Source of the DNA: Variovorax sp. PAMC28562
GTDB lineage: Bacteria > Pseudomonadota > Gammaproteobacteria > Burkholderiales > Burkholderiaceae_C
Reading direction: 5' to 3'
Length of the DNA stretch: 64,000 nucleotides
Assembly: GCF_014303735.1 (NCBI RefSeq)
Contig: NZ_CP060296.1
Coordinates: forward strand, 3,307,501 to 3,371,500
A model generated the notes under the pieces. It had not been told where the DNA came from. It searched no databases and saw nothing but the letters and a program-made list of their open reading frames with translations. The translations under genes were made by a program, and so were the position numbers. Shown here one piece after another: positions 38,597-47,986 of this stretch; position 1 is the stretch's first letter, and each line of letters opens with the position of its first letter.

Positions 38597-40258
38597 TCAG
38601 CGCTTCTTCTTGACCGGCTCGCCGCCGCGCTTCTCGCGCACCACGGTCTTGCTGCTCGCCGGAACCTTGTCGATTTTCGGCTTGCCGGAAGTGCCCTTGG
38701 CAACCGGCGCCGGCACACGCTGGCTCACGGCCTGCACGCGCGACTGACCGCGTGGCGCGGATGCAGTTTGCGGAGCGCGCTGTGACTTCGCCGCGCGATC
38801 GTGGCGTCCAGCATGAATCAACTGTGCGTTGCCGGTGCCGACGTGCGCTGCCCGTGCCGCCTGAATCGGCAAATACACGACCACCTGATAGCCGCGCGGA
38901 AACGCATGGTTGGGCTTGACGTCGTTCCAGTCAGCCACGTTCGCGGAGCTCAACCGGTAACGCTGCGCAATGCTTGCGACGCTGTCGTTGCGGCCGGCCT
39001 TGACGGTGGTCTTGCGGGTGACGATCTCAGGTTGAAAGCTAAGCTGGCCGGTGTCGGCAACGACGGCCGCCACGTCTTCGAGCACCTTTGCCGAACGCGG
39101 AACGATCAACGTCGAGCCGGTCTTGATGAGCATGCGCGGAGGTATCGCGTTGATCGATCGAAGGTCGACTTCGCTCATGCCGGCGCGTTGGGCGGCGTCG
39201 GCCACCGTCATGGTCGTGGGCACGGTCCATGCGGTCCAGCTCGCATATTGACCTTGCGTGTAAGCCTCGAAGTTGCGCTGGAATACGGCCGCGTTGTCCC
39301 AGGGCAAAAGGATCTGTGGCGTGCCGGCGGCCAGCAACACCGGCTTGTGCGCGGCCGGGTTCAGTGCGCGAAAGTCTTCGATGCGCGTGTCGGCCAGCTT
39401 GGCGGCGAGGTTCACGTCGAGGTCTCGCGTGAGCGTCACCGACTGGAAGTACGGGTGGTTGGCAATCAGCGGCAGCTCGGAGTTGAAAGCCTGCGGATTG
39501 GCGACGATGTTCTTCACTGCCTGCAGCTTGGGCACGTACATGCGCGTCTCAGCCGGCATTTGCAGGTCGCTGTAGGTCGTCGGCAAGCCCAGCTTCTGGT
39601 TCTTTGCGATGGCACGGCCGACGCTGCCTTCGCCCCAGTTGTAGGCGGCGAGCGCCAGCTGCCAGTCGCCGAACATGCCGTAGAGCTTTTGCAGGTAGTC
39701 GAGCGCGGCGCGGGTCGATGCCAGCACATCGCGCCGGTCGTCGCGAAACACGTTCTGCTTCAGATCGTAGTCAGTGCCCGTCGCAGGCATGAACTGCCAC
39801 ATGCCGGCTGCGCGGGCGCTCGACACGGCTTGCGGGTTGAAGGCGCTTTCGATGAAGGGCAGCAGGGCGATCTCGGTCGGCATGTCGCGACGCTCGAGTT
39901 CTTCGACGACGTGAAAGATGTACTTGTTCGAGCGCTCGGTCATGCGCTGGATGTAGTCGGGCCGCGTGGCATACCACTGCTCGCGGTCGTGCACGGCCTC
40001 GTTGTCGAGATTCGGCATCTTGAAGCCGCGGCGAATGCGGTCCCACATGTCGGTCGGCGGCGCGAGCGGCATGACGTTCAGCGATGTGGCTTTGCCTGCC
40101 GTGATCGGTTTCAGCGGGCCACCGGGATAGGTGGCTGCAGCGCCTCTGGTGCCGCCGGAAGTCGAGCCGGTATCCGTGGAGGAAGAAGGCGATGTGGGCG
40201 TTGCGCAGCCCGCGAGCAGCAAGGCGCCTGCGACGCAGGCAGCAATGAGAAATTTCAT
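38597..40258 (-). CDS. mltD: Membrane-bound lytic murein transglycosylase D (lipoprotein)
   Basis: A 553-residue lipoprotein. The signal MKFLIAACVAGALLLAGC has a lipobox with Cys18. The SLT domain has the catalytic glutamate in LLPFIESAFNPQAVSSARAA and GMWQFMPATG; AAYNWGEGSVGRAI follows. At least one LysM-like domain lies near SIAQRYRLSSANVADWN, and the tail is very basic (ends EPVKKKR), perhaps to hold the wall. It cleaves glycan strands to 1,6-anhydro products. The ATG at 40258 overlaps the gloB stop (ATGA); the upstream MEKRLP start is less likely. Confidence 0.92.
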   Translation of the reverse strand: MKFLIAACVAGALLLAGCATPTSPSSSTDTGSTSGGTRGAAATYPGGPLKPITAGKATSLNVMPLAPPTDMWDRIRRGFKMPNLDNEAVHDREQWYATRPDYIQRMTERSNKYIFHVVEELERRDMPTEIALLPFIESAFNPQAVSSARAAGMWQFMPATGTDYDLKQNVFRDDRRDVLASTRAALDYLQKLYGMFGDWQLALAAYNWGEGSVGRAIAKNQKLGLPTTYSDLQMPAETRMYVPKLQAVKNIVANPQAFNSELPLIANHPYFQSVTLTRDLDVNLAAKLADTRIEDFRALNPAAHKPVLLAAGTPQILLPWDNAAVFQRNFEAYTQGQYASWTAWTVPTTMTVADAAQRAGMSEVDLRSINAIPPRMLIKTGSTLIVPRSAKVLEDVAAVVADTGQLSFQPEIVTRKTTVKAGRNDSVASIAQRYRLSSANVADWNDVKPNHAFPRGYQVVVYLPIQAARAAHVGTGNAQLIHAGRHDRAAKSQRAPQTASAPRGQSRVQAVSQRVPAPVAKGTSGKPKIDKVPASSKTVVREKRGGEPVKKKR

Positions 40259-41046
40259 CGGAAGTCGTTTTTCCATTGGCGCAGTGCGGCGAACACGTCG
40301 GCTTCGACCGCGTTGGCAGGAAGCTCGGCATGCGCGCGCACCGCTCGAAGGACAGTGGCTTCGCGGCTGCGAAGAAAGGGGTTGATCCGGCGCTCGATCG
40401 CGAGTTGCGAAGGCAGCGTCGGTTGCCCGAGTGCACGCAATGCTTCGCACTGCGCGTTGTACTGAGTCAGTTCGGTGTTCGCTGGTTCCACCGCCTGGGC
40501 AAAGCGGAGGTTAGCAAGTGTGTACTCGTGGCCGCAGCACACGCGTGTTGCGTCGGGCAAAGCGCTCAGCGCATCGAGCGAAGACAGCATCTGCGCCGGC
40601 GTGCCTTCGAACAGGCGACCACAGCCGCCAGAAAAAAGCGTGTCGCCGCAAAACAGCAGCGGCGCTGCCTCGTGGCCCGCAGATTCCTGTGCCGGCAGAA
40701 AAAAGGCAATGTGGCCCGCGGTGTGGCCGGGGATATCGATTACTTCGAAATCCAGACCGAGCGCTTCTGCATGATCGCCTTGCTGCAGTGGGGTGAACGG
40801 CTCGGGAATGTTCTCGCGCGCCGGGCCGAAGACCTTGGCGCCGGTGGCCACGTGCAGCTCGGCCACGCCGCCAGTGTGATCGGCGTGATGGTGCGTGACT
40901 AGAATCGCGGCGAGTTGCAGGTTGTCGCGCTTCAGTGCGTCGAAAACCGGTTTGGCCTGGCCCGGATCCACCACGATCGCGTTGCGCCCGTCGTGCAGCA
41001 TCCAGATGTAGTTGTCGGTAAAAGCGGGTAGCGGAACGAGGTTCAT
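40255..41046 (-). CDS. gloB: Hydroxyacylglutathione hydrolase (glyoxalase II)
   Basis: A 263-residue metallo-beta-lactamase-fold enzyme with THHHADHTGG as the metal motif, GHTAGHIAFFLP and CGDTLFSGGCGRLFEGT. It hydrolyses S-lactoylglutathione to lactate and glutathione in methylglyoxal removal. The start [17 protein letters not shown] is the family start. The CAT of this ATG overlaps the ATG of the divergent methyltransferase by two bases, and a TATAAT lies 10 bases upstream of the start, so the mRNA may have almost no leader. Confidence 0.95.
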   Translation of the reverse strand: MNLVPLPAFTDNYIWMLHDGRNAIVVDPGQAKPVFDALKRDNLQLAAILVTHHHADHTGGVAELHVATGAKVFGPARENIPEPFTPLQQGDHAEALGLDFEVIDIPGHTAGHIAFFLPAQESAGHEAAPLLFCGDTLFSGGCGRLFEGTPAQMLSSLDALSALPDATRVCCGHEYTLANLRFAQAVEPANTELTQYNAQCEALRALGQPTLPSQLAIERRINPFLRSREATVLRAVRAHAELPANAVEADVFAALRQWKNDFR

Positions 41047-41842
41047 GAGCGGTCAAATTATAGATTTGCACAAGTGGTTCGAGACCCCTCCGGGCCGCTA
41101 TCTGCTGGCATGGGAGCAGGCGCAGTTCGACCACGCGGTAGCCGACATCTTCGGCTATCACGCTTTGCAGCTCGGCGTGCCCGAAATCGAAGGCCTTCGC
41201 ACCAACCGCATGCCGCACCGCTGGCTGGCGGTGGCCGACCCTGCACAGGCCAATTTGCGCCCGCGCCTGCGGGGTTCGCTCATCACCGATTTCGCGGCGT
41301 TGCCGTTCTCGGCCAACAGCCTCGACCTGGTCGTGCTACCGCACGCGCTGGAGCTCAGTGCAGATCCGCATGCGACTCTGCGCGAGGTCGAAAGGGTGCT
41401 GGTGCCCGAAGGCCGCGTGGTCATTTGTGGGCTGAATCCATCGAGCCTCTGGGGCATGCGGCAGCGGCGTGCGCACCTGTACCGGCACCTCGGCTTCGGC
41501 CAGTTGTTTTTGCCGGAGGCCGGTGAGTTCATCGGCTTCAGGCGCATGCGTGACTGGTTGCGGTTGCTGAGTTTCGAAGTCGAGTCGGGGCGATTCGGCG
41601 CCTACCGCCCGGCCGTCAACAGCGAGACCTGGCTCGAACGTTGCCGCTGGATGGACACGGCCGGCGAGCGCTGGTGGCCCATCTTCGGCGCAGTTTATTT
41701 TTTGGTCGCGGTCAAGCGCGTGCGTGGCATGCGGCTGCTCAGCGCCGACTGGCGTCGCGCCTCGGCACGCGCTACGGCGCCGGTGCCCATTGCAGGCAAG
41801 GTGCACCGGTCGCCTTCCTCAGAAAACGAAAGAAGCATTTGA
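41045..41842 (+). CDS. SAM-dependent methyltransferase (type 11)
   Basis: A 265-residue class I methyltransferase-like protein. The SAM core is reduced: the glycine loop is not obvious, but [21 protein letters not shown] and [26 protein letters not shown] are the usual motif II/III pattern. It is the conserved neighbour of gloB and rnhA in many Burkholderiales. The ATG at 41045 has GAGG upstream and overlaps the gloB ATG in opposite direction. The basic C-terminal tail overlaps the rnhA start. Substrate unknown. Confidence 0.85.
   Translation: MSGQIIDLHKWFETPPGRYLLAWEQAQFDHAVADIFGYHALQLGVPEIEGLRTNRMPHRWLAVADPAQANLRPRLRGSLITDFAALPFSANSLDLVVLPHALELSADPHATLREVERVLVPEGRVVICGLNPSSLWGMRQRRAHLYRHLGFGQLFLPEAGEFIGFRRMRDWLRLLSFEVESGRFGAYRPAVNSETWLERCRWMDTAGERWWPIFGAVYFLVAVKRVRGMRLLSADWRRASARATAPVPIAGKVHRSPSSENERSI
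41057..41062 (-). promoter_or_regulatory. TATAAT box 10 bases before the gloB start codon
   Basis: A perfect -10 hexamer on the minus strand, inside the methyltransferase coding region. Its predicted start point is about 4 bases before the gloB ATG. No good -35 is seen at the usual distance. Confidence 0.45.
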
Positions 41843-42294
41843 GTTTGGACGAAGTCGTGATCTACACCGACGGGGCTTGCAAGGGCAACCCGGGTCCGGG
41901 TGGGTGGGGTGCCTGGCTCAAGTCGGGTCTCACCGAAAAAGAGTTGTTCGGCGGCGAACTCGCCACCACCAACAACCGCATGGAGCTGACGGCCGTCATC
42001 GAAGGCCTCACTGCCCTCAAGCGACCATGCAAGGTGGTGCTGTACCTCGACAGCCAGTACGTGCGCATGGGCATCATGGAGTGGGTGCACGGCTGGAAAC
42101 GGAAGGGCTGGCGCACCGCGAGCGGTCAGCCGGTGAAGAACGTCGAGCTATGGCAGCGGCTCGACAAGCTGGTGCAGGAAGGCGAGCATCAGATCGAATG
42201 GCGCTGGGTCAAGGGCCACTCGGGTGACCCGGGCAACGAGCGCGCCGACATGCTGGCGAACAAGGGCGTCGAGCGGGCGCTGGGGCGGCTTTAG
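41839..42294 (+). CDS. rnhA: Ribonuclease HI
   Basis: A 151-residue RNase HI with all catalytic acids in context: [36 protein letters not shown] and NERADMLAN. It removes RNA from RNA-DNA hybrids. No ATG is available; TTG at 41839 (MSLDEVVIY), overlapping the methyltransferase stop as TTGA, is chosen, with a second TTG at 41845 as alternative. A GAAAGAAG site lies just upstream. Confidence 0.93.
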   Translation: MSLDEVVIYTDGACKGNPGPGGWGAWLKSGLTEKELFGGELATTNNRMELTAVIEGLTALKRPCKVVLYLDSQYVRMGIMEWVHGWKRKGWRTASGQPVKNVELWQRLDKLVQEGEHQIEWRWVKGHSGDPGNERADMLANKGVERALGRL

Positions 42295-42310
42295 GCCGTT
42301 CGCTCGGCCA

Positions 42311-42342
42311 GTTCGTTCAGTCGGTTCGTTCAGTCGGTTCAG
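42311..42342. repeat. Short tandem repeat behind rnhA
   Basis: GTTCGTTCAGTCG occurs twice in tandem (42311-42323, 42324-42336) and is followed by a partial third copy GTTCAG. It lies in the 199-base gap between convergent rnhA and moeA. Function unknown. Confidence 0.85.
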
Positions 42343-42381
42343 CCGACGTCGTCCGCTTGCGATCGCGCAAGGCGTTCAAGC

Positions 42382-42480
42382 TTCGAGCACGAACATCGAA
42401 TCCGCCGGCTCGCCGCCGTGAAAGAAATAGTCGCCCGATGCGGTTTCGACTTCAGGCTCGGCTGCATCGGTGCCCCTCGG
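42382..42480 (-). pseudogene. Possible coding relic behind moeA
   Basis: The minus strand carries a protein-like 3' end, DYFFHGGEPADSMFVLEA, then TGA, with the neighbours' codon style. Upstream in this frame a TGA overlaps the end of moeA and there is no start codon before the M of SMFV. It could be the surviving end of a gene lost by deletion. I do not recognise the family. Chance cannot be excluded. Confidence 0.35.
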
Positions 42481-42493
42481 TCTTCGTGGTCGT

Positions 42494-43855
42494 CTAGATC
42501 AGGCCGTCGAACATCATCACGTCGACTTCGTCACCGGCGGCGACATTGCCTTGCTCGTGGTGCAACACGACCAACCCGTTGGCTTCGACCATGGAACTCA
42601 AGATGCCCGAGCCCTGGTTGCCGGCGATGCGCACTTCTGGCAAGGCGCCCGGTTTCGGCTGGACAAAGCCGCGCTGGTATTCGGTACGACCCGGCTTCTT
42701 GCGGATCGGGCCGGCGCTGCGCGCTCGCAGCAGGGGCAGCGGTGCACTCGCCGCGCCTCGGCAACCCATCATCCGCAGCAAGGCAGGGCGAACCAGAACG
42801 AGAAAGGTCACCATCGCCGCGACCGGGTTGCCGGGCAATCCGAACAGCAATGCGGGCGTGGCGTCGTTGTCGCCGAGTCGTCGTGGAATCAGGCCGACGG
42901 CGAGCGGTCGGCCGGGTCGCATGGCGACATTCCAGAACGCGACGTCGCCGTGTCGTTCCATCACCGCACGCGTATGGTCGGCCGCGCCCATGCTCACGCC
43001 GCCGCTGGTGATGATGGCGTCGGCTTCGCGTGCGGCCCTTTGCAGCGTGTCGGCGAGCGCAATCGGGTCGTCGCGCACCAGGCCGAGGTCGATCACCTCG
43101 CAGCCGAGGCGGGTCAGCAAGCCGAACAGCGTGTAGCGATTGCTGTCGTACACCGCGCCTTCGCGCGGCGCTTCGCCGAGACTCAGGATCTCGTCCCCGG
43201 TCGAAAAGTAGGCGACGCGCAATCGGCGCACCACCGGCACCATCGGTAGCCCGAGGCTCGCGACCAAGCCGAGTGCGGCTGGCGACAGCCGCACTCCGTG
43301 CGTCAAAGCGGGCTGGCCTTGCATCAGGTCTTCACCTGCAAAACGGCGGTTATCGCCACGGCGCAAAGCATTCGCGGGGAAGGTGATCCGGTCGCCTTCG
43401 ATCCGACAAAACTCTTGCGGAACCACGGTATCGAGTCCTGTGGGCATGACAGCGCCGGTCATGATGCGAACCGCGTCGGTGGCTGCCAGCGGTCCGTGCC
43501 ACGGTGCGCCTGCCAATGCGGTTCCCACCACGCGAAGGGTCAACGAACCTTCCGCAGCGTCCGACAGAAGTGCGCCACCGAATGCATAGCCGTCCATGGC
43601 GGAGTTATCGTGCGGCGGCACGCTGACGGGCGAGACGATATCTTCAGACAGCACGCGACCCAGTGCATCGCGTAACGCGATGCGTTCTGCTTGCGGGACG
43701 GCGGCCTGCTCTGTCAGTCGCTCAAGAAACGCCAGTGCGCTTGCAACGCTCAGGGAGGCTGCGTCATGGCCGTGGGCTGTATCGACAGCCGAATCAGCGA
43801 CCGAAGCGGCGGCTGGCGCTGCAAGCGACGCGGCGATGTCGGCAATGCGGGTCAT
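42494..43855 (-). CDS. moeA: Molybdopterin molybdenumtransferase
   Basis: A 453-residue MoeA, which inserts molybdate into adenylylated molybdopterin. The N-terminal segment [15 protein letters not shown], then [25 protein letters not shown]-like [30 protein letters not shown] and [15 protein letters not shown] are all intact. It starts with about 45 alanine-rich residues before the domain. Last gene of moaA-mobA-moeA; its start overlaps the mobA stop by four bases. Confidence 0.95.
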   Translation of the reverse strand: MTRIADIAASLAAPAAASVADSAVDTAHGHDAASLSVASALAFLERLTEQAAVPQAERIALRDALGRVLSEDIVSPVSVPPHDNSAMDGYAFGGALLSDAAEGSLTLRVVGTALAGAPWHGPLAATDAVRIMTGAVMPTGLDTVVPQEFCRIEGDRITFPANALRRGDNRRFAGEDLMQGQPALTHGVRLSPAALGLVASLGLPMVPVVRRLRVAYFSTGDEILSLGEAPREGAVYDSNRYTLFGLLTRLGCEVIDLGLVRDDPIALADTLQRAAREADAIITSGGVSMGAADHTRAVMERHGDVAFWNVAMRPGRPLAVGLIPRRLGDNDATPALLFGLPGNPVAAMVTFLVLVRPALLRMMGCRGAASAPLPLLRARSAGPIRKKPGRTEYQRGFVQPKPGALPEVRIAGNQGSGILSSMVEANGLVVLHHEQGNVAAGDEVDVMMFDGLI

Positions 43856-44535
43856 CGCGCTTGCATTGCTTGCAACTCGTCCAGCGTGTTCGCGTTAAGG
43901 AAGGCGTCGGGCGCGTCGCCGGGGCGATCGAAGGGCACGAGCACCGTGCGGTGCTGGGCCGTCCATGCGCCGACTTTGCGCCCATCTCGCTGCATGAAGC
44001 GCTGCAGGCTGTCGCGCAAATCTGCAAGGGCATCGGTGCGATCGGTGCGCGAATTGATCTGCGGCCTTGCACGCAGAAGGCAGAACACGGGCTGAGGCCG
44101 AAGCTTCGGGGTGCCCTCATCCGACTCTGAATGTCCTGCTGCCATCGCCATGGTGATGTCGGCGTCTGCATCGACCATCGCGTCGGCCAGGCGACGCGCC
44201 AGATTGTGCGGGAAGAGCGGCGTATCGCAAGGCACGGTCAGCAGATAGTCGGTTTCGCAGCGCGCCAGGCCGGTCAGAAAGCCCGCCAACGGCCCGGCGT
44301 AGTCGGCCGGTTCATGATCCGGCCATACCGGAAATCCGAACGTTTCATAGGTCGGCAGGTTGCGATTGGCATTGATGACAACGCGCCCGACCTGCAGCGC
44401 AAGGCGCGATGCCGCGCATGCACCGAGCGGAACCCGATTGAACTTCTGCAACCCCTTGTCGACGCCCCCCATGCGCGAACCACGTCCGCCCGCTAGTACC
44501 AGCCCGGTGACGTCGGCGAGGGAGATTGCGGTCAT
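43852..44535 (-). CDS. mobA: Molybdenum cofactor guanylyltransferase
   Basis: A 227-residue nucleotidyltransferase with the MobA signature [18 protein letters not shown]. It adds GMP to molybdenum-molybdopterin to give the bis-MGD form used by DMSO-reductase-family enzymes. [22 protein letters not shown] and [16 protein letters not shown] are the usual substrate loops. Four-base overlaps with moaA upstream and moeA downstream indicate a tight operon. Confidence 0.94.
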   Translation of the reverse strand: MTAISLADVTGLVLAGGRGSRMGGVDKGLQKFNRVPLGACAASRLALQVGRVVINANRNLPTYETFGFPVWPDHEPADYAGPLAGFLTGLARCETDYLLTVPCDTPLFPHNLARRLADAMVDADADITMAMAAGHSESDEGTPKLRPQPVFCLLRARPQINSRTDRTDALADLRDSLQRFMQRDGRKVGAWTAQHRTVLVPFDRPGDAPDAFLNANTLDELQAMQAR

Positions 44536-45707
44536 CCGCCGATATAGCTCATCTCGACACGGCGCGGCGTGGCCGCCGAGTCGCCGTCGTCGTCCGAGCC
44601 CGCATCCCCGGCTGCACGAAGCGCCCGCAATTCCGAGTACCGATCCGCACGCCCCTGCCAGATGTTGCCGATGTGCGAGACGATCTGTTCGTCGCTCGCG
44701 TCACCGCGCAACAGCGGCCTCAAATCATGTCCGCTGTGCGCGAAGAGGCAGAGATAGAGCTGCCCTTCGGTCGACAGGCGCGCGCGGCTGCAGTCGCTGC
44801 AGAAAGCCTGAGTCACGCTGCTGATCACGCCGATTTCGCCTCGCCCGTCGGCATAGGCCCAGCGCTGTGCGGTCTCGCCCGGCGTGCTCGCGTCGAGAGG
44901 CGCCAAGGGGAACTCGGCGGCGATGCGTGCGACCACGTCCGACGATGGCATGACTTCGTCCATGCGCCAGCCGTTTGTCGCGCCGACGTCCATGTACTCG
45001 ATAAAGCGAAGCACCACGCGGCCGCCGTAGTGATCGCGAAAGTAGCGCGCCATCGGCAGGATTTCCTGATCGTTGGTGCCGCGCTTCACGACCATGTTGA
45101 TCTTGATGGGGCCGAGCCCGGCGGCCACCGCCGCATCGATGCCGGCCAGCACATCGGCTACCGGAAAGTCGACGTCGTTCATGCGGCGGAACACGGCGTC
45201 GTCGAGGCCGTCGAGACTAACGGTCACGCGCTGCAGGCCAGCCGCCTTGAGCGCCGCAGCCTTGCGCGCCAGCAACGACGCGTTGGTGGTGAGCGTGAGG
45301 TCGAGCGGCGCACCTTCGGGCGTGCCGTCGTTCCATCGGATCGTCGCGAGTTGTGAAATCAGCACATCGATGTTCTTCCGCAGCAATGGCTCGCCACCGG
45401 TCAGCCGGATCTTGCGCACGCCGTGCAGCGCGAACAGCCGCGCCAGTCTCGTGATCTCTTCGAAGCTCAAGAGTGCACTGTGTGGCAGGTAGTCGTAGTT
45501 TTTGTCGAACACGTCCTTCGGCATGCAGTAGCTGCAACGGAAGTTGCAGCGGTCGGTCACGCTGATGCGCAAGTCGGTGAGCGGACGGCCGAGCCGGTCG
45601 ACCAGATGCCCAGTGGCCGCAACCACTGCGTCGCTCACGACATTGCCAACCGAAGGCGTCCGCAAGCTGCTGCGCTCGTCGACAAGAGGGATCACGCGTG
45701 CGTTCAT
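44532..45707 (-). CDS. moaA: GTP 3',8-cyclase MoaA
   Basis: A 391-residue radical SAM enzyme. The N-terminal cluster motif is CNFRCSYC and the C-terminal one [18 protein letters not shown]; the essential double glycine ends the protein (MSYIGG). [11 protein letters not shown] is the SAM-binding GGEP. It converts GTP to 3',8-cyclo-GTP in the first step of molybdopterin synthesis. About 30 extra residues precede the usual start. First gene of the operon. Confidence 0.95.
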   Translation of the reverse strand: MNARVIPLVDERSSLRTPSVGNVVSDAVVAATGHLVDRLGRPLTDLRISVTDRCNFRCSYCMPKDVFDKNYDYLPHSALLSFEEITRLARLFALHGVRKIRLTGGEPLLRKNIDVLISQLATIRWNDGTPEGAPLDLTLTTNASLLARKAAALKAAGLQRVTVSLDGLDDAVFRRMNDVDFPVADVLAGIDAAVAAGLGPIKINMVVKRGTNDQEILPMARYFRDHYGGRVVLRFIEYMDVGATNGWRMDEVMPSSDVVARIAAEFPLAPLDASTPGETAQRWAYADGRGEIGVISSVTQAFCSDCSRARLSTEGQLYLCLFAHSGHDLRPLLRGDASDEQIVSHIGNIWQGRADRYSELRALRAAGDAGSDDDGDSAATPRRVEMSYIGG

Positions 45708-45733
45708 GGCTCAGTTGTATGCGGGCGGGCGAC

Positions 45734-47167
45734 TCAACCGTGTCGGACGGCAACGGTCTTGAGCGTGGTGAACCCATAAAGGGCTTCGAAGCCTTTTTCG
45801 CGACCGTAGCCCGATGACTTGACGCCACCGAAAGGCAACTCCACACCGCCACCCGCACCGTAGTTGTTGATGAACACCTGGCCTGCGCGCACCCGCTTGG
45901 CCATGCGGAACTGGCGTGCACCGTTGGCGGTCCACACGCCGGCCACGAGTCCGAACTGCGTCGCGTTGGCGAGCGCCACCGCTTCATCCTCGTCGCGGAA
46001 CTGCATTGCTGCGAGCACGGGGCCAAAGACTTCTTCCTGCGCCAGCCGATGCATCACCGGCACATCGCGCAACAGCGTGGGCGCTTGATAGAAGCCGGTG
46101 TCGGGCGCTTCGTCGACCACGACGCCTTGCGCCACCATCGGAATGTCGGCGTGCTGCGCGTCCGAGAGAAAATCCCATACGCGTTGCTGCTGCGATTGCC
46201 GAATAAGCGGGCCGACGTCGAGGTCCATCGCGGCCGGGCCGACGCGCAGCGCAGAGAACGCATGGCCGAGGCGCTCGAGCAGCAGCTCGTAGATGTCGCG
46301 CTCGATCAACACGCGTGAGCCGGCCGAACAGGTCTGGCCGGCGTTCTGCACGATTGCGTTGATGAGCACCGGAATGGCGGCGTTGATGTCGGCATCGGCA
46401 AAGATGATCTGCGGGCTCTTGCCGCCGAGCTCCAGCGTGACTGGGCAATGACGCTCTGCTGCGATCTGCTGGATCAACGTGCCGATCTTCGGGCTGCCGG
46501 TGAAGCTGATGTGATCGATGCCTTCATGGCGCGCAAGGGCATCGCCCGCTTCATGGCCGTAGCCGGTCACGATGTTCAGCGCACCCGGCGGAAAGCCTGC
46601 TTCGGCGGCCAGTTGCGCCACGCGGATAAGCGACAGGCAGGCGTCTTCGGCCGGCTTGACCACGCACACGTTGCCTGCGGCCAGCGCACCGCCCACGCTG
46701 CGCCCGAAGATCTGCATCGGGTAGTTCCACGGAATGATGTGGCCGGTGATGCCGTGCGGCTCGCGCCAGGTGAAGACGCTATAGCCTTCTTGATAAGGGA
46801 TGGTTTCGCCGTGGAACTTGTCGCAGGCACCGGCGTAGAACTCGAAGTAGCGCACCAGTGCCAATGCATCGGCACGGGCTTGCTTGACCGGCTTGCCGCA
46901 ATCGCGCTGTTCGAGCAGCGCAAGTTCGTCGACGTGCTCGGCGATCTTTTGCGAGAGCTTGTAGAGCAAGCGGCCGCGGTCGGCCGCGCTGACTTTGCTC
47001 CAGGTGCTTTCAAAGCAATCGCGTGCCGCGCGAACGGCGATGTCGATGTCGTCGGCGTTGCTGCGTTGCAGTTCTTCGAAGATCTGACCGTCTGATGGAT
47101 CGATGACGGGCAGGGTGCGCCCGGACGACGAGGCCACGCTCGTGTTGGCGATGTAATTGAGTTGCAT
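45734..47167 (-). CDS. NAD(P)+-dependent aldehyde dehydrogenase
   Basis: A 477-residue ALDH. The catalytic cysteine lies in NAGQTCSAGSRV and the general-base glutamate in LELGGKSPQIIF; the asparagine/lysine region is IPWNYPMQIFGRSV. Homology starts at MQLNYIANTSVASSSGRTLP, so the ATG at 47167 is chosen over a longer frame. The TCSAG form is common in betaine-aldehyde and gamma-aminobutyraldehyde-type enzymes, but the substrate is open. No pathway gene adjoins it. Confidence 0.9.
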   Translation of the reverse strand: MQLNYIANTSVASSSGRTLPVIDPSDGQIFEELQRSNADDIDIAVRAARDCFESTWSKVSAADRGRLLYKLSQKIAEHVDELALLEQRDCGKPVKQARADALALVRYFEFYAGACDKFHGETIPYQEGYSVFTWREPHGITGHIIPWNYPMQIFGRSVGGALAAGNVCVVKPAEDACLSLIRVAQLAAEAGFPPGALNIVTGYGHEAGDALARHEGIDHISFTGSPKIGTLIQQIAAERHCPVTLELGGKSPQIIFADADINAAIPVLINAIVQNAGQTCSAGSRVLIERDIYELLLERLGHAFSALRVGPAAMDLDVGPLIRQSQQQRVWDFLSDAQHADIPMVAQGVVVDEAPDTGFYQAPTLLRDVPVMHRLAQEEVFGPVLAAMQFRDEDEAVALANATQFGLVAGVWTANGARQFRMAKRVRAGQVFINNYGAGGGVELPFGGVKSSGYGREKGFEALYGFTTLKTVAVRHG

Positions 47168-47310
47168 CGACGAATTCTCGCGCAAGGTCGATAGACGTTG
47201 CAGCCATGTTGCAGATGTCCGGTTGCTGCGCCGATGCTTTTCGCTGCGCGGCGCAAACATTTCAGCCGCTTTCGGCGCTTTACGGCAGAGGGTGCGGCGC
47301 TGTCAGGGCG

Positions 47311-47871
47311 TCAGCGCGCCGGCGCTTTCTGCAAGGCGCGCACAGCCTCCAGCATTCGCTCGACGTGCTTGTCCGGGTTGAGGTTCTGGTAGTAGTACGC
47401 AACCTTGCCATCCGACGAGATCACATAAGAGAGCCGATTGGCGAAATCGGGCCGCGTCTGCATGAGAGCGTCGAAGCCCTGGATAACGGTCTTGGACTCG
47501 TCCGAGGCCACTGGAAACCGGCTCTGGCAGGCGCGGACCGAAAACTTCGACAACGTGCCGATGTCGTCTGCGGAGACGCCGATCACCGTGGCACCGAGCG
47601 CAGCGAATTTGTCGGTCGCTTCGGCGAAGGCATGCGCTTCGATCGAACAATCTGCCGAGTCGGCTGCCGGGAAGAAGTAGACGACAACCGGGCCTTTGGC
47701 CAGTGCCTCGGCAAGCGAATAGCGAAAGGTCTTTCCACCCAGCGCCGCGTTGGCGATGAACTTGGGTGCGATGTCGCCGATGTCCAACGCAGCGAAAGCA
47801 GGCTGAGCCGTCAGCAAAACGACGGCAATCGGCACACAGCGTGAGAGGATGGTTCGAACGAAATGGGCCAT
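47311..47871 (-). CDS. Exported peroxiredoxin (AhpC/TSA family)
   Basis: A 186-residue protein with signal peptide (MAHFVRTILSRCVPIAVVLL, cleaved near AFA-AL) and a thioredoxin-fold peroxiredoxin domain. The peroxidatic cysteine is in FPAADSADCSIEAHAF; this replaces the usual TPGC by SADC, and the Cys five residues later in PrxQ/BCP is His. Another cysteine, in VRACQSRF, could resolve. It is predicted to be periplasmic, divergent from the phospholipase-D lipoprotein. Activity is likely but partner unknown. Confidence 0.82.
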   Translation of the reverse strand: MAHFVRTILSRCVPIAVVLLTAQPAFAALDIGDIAPKFIANAALGGKTFRYSLAEALAKGPVVVYFFPAADSADCSIEAHAFAEATDKFAALGATVIGVSADDIGTLSKFSVRACQSRFPVASDESKTVIQGFDALMQTRPDFANRLSYVISSDGKVAYYYQNLNPDKHVERMLEAVRALQKAPAR

Positions 47872-47986
47872 GGTGTAACTCCCGGCGAGTGGCCGCCGAA
47901 TTCTAGAGTGCGCAGTTTTGCGGGCGCGCGTTGAAACCAGCATGCACCCAGTGGCGTACTCGAAGCAGCGAACACGAAAGAAAAGC

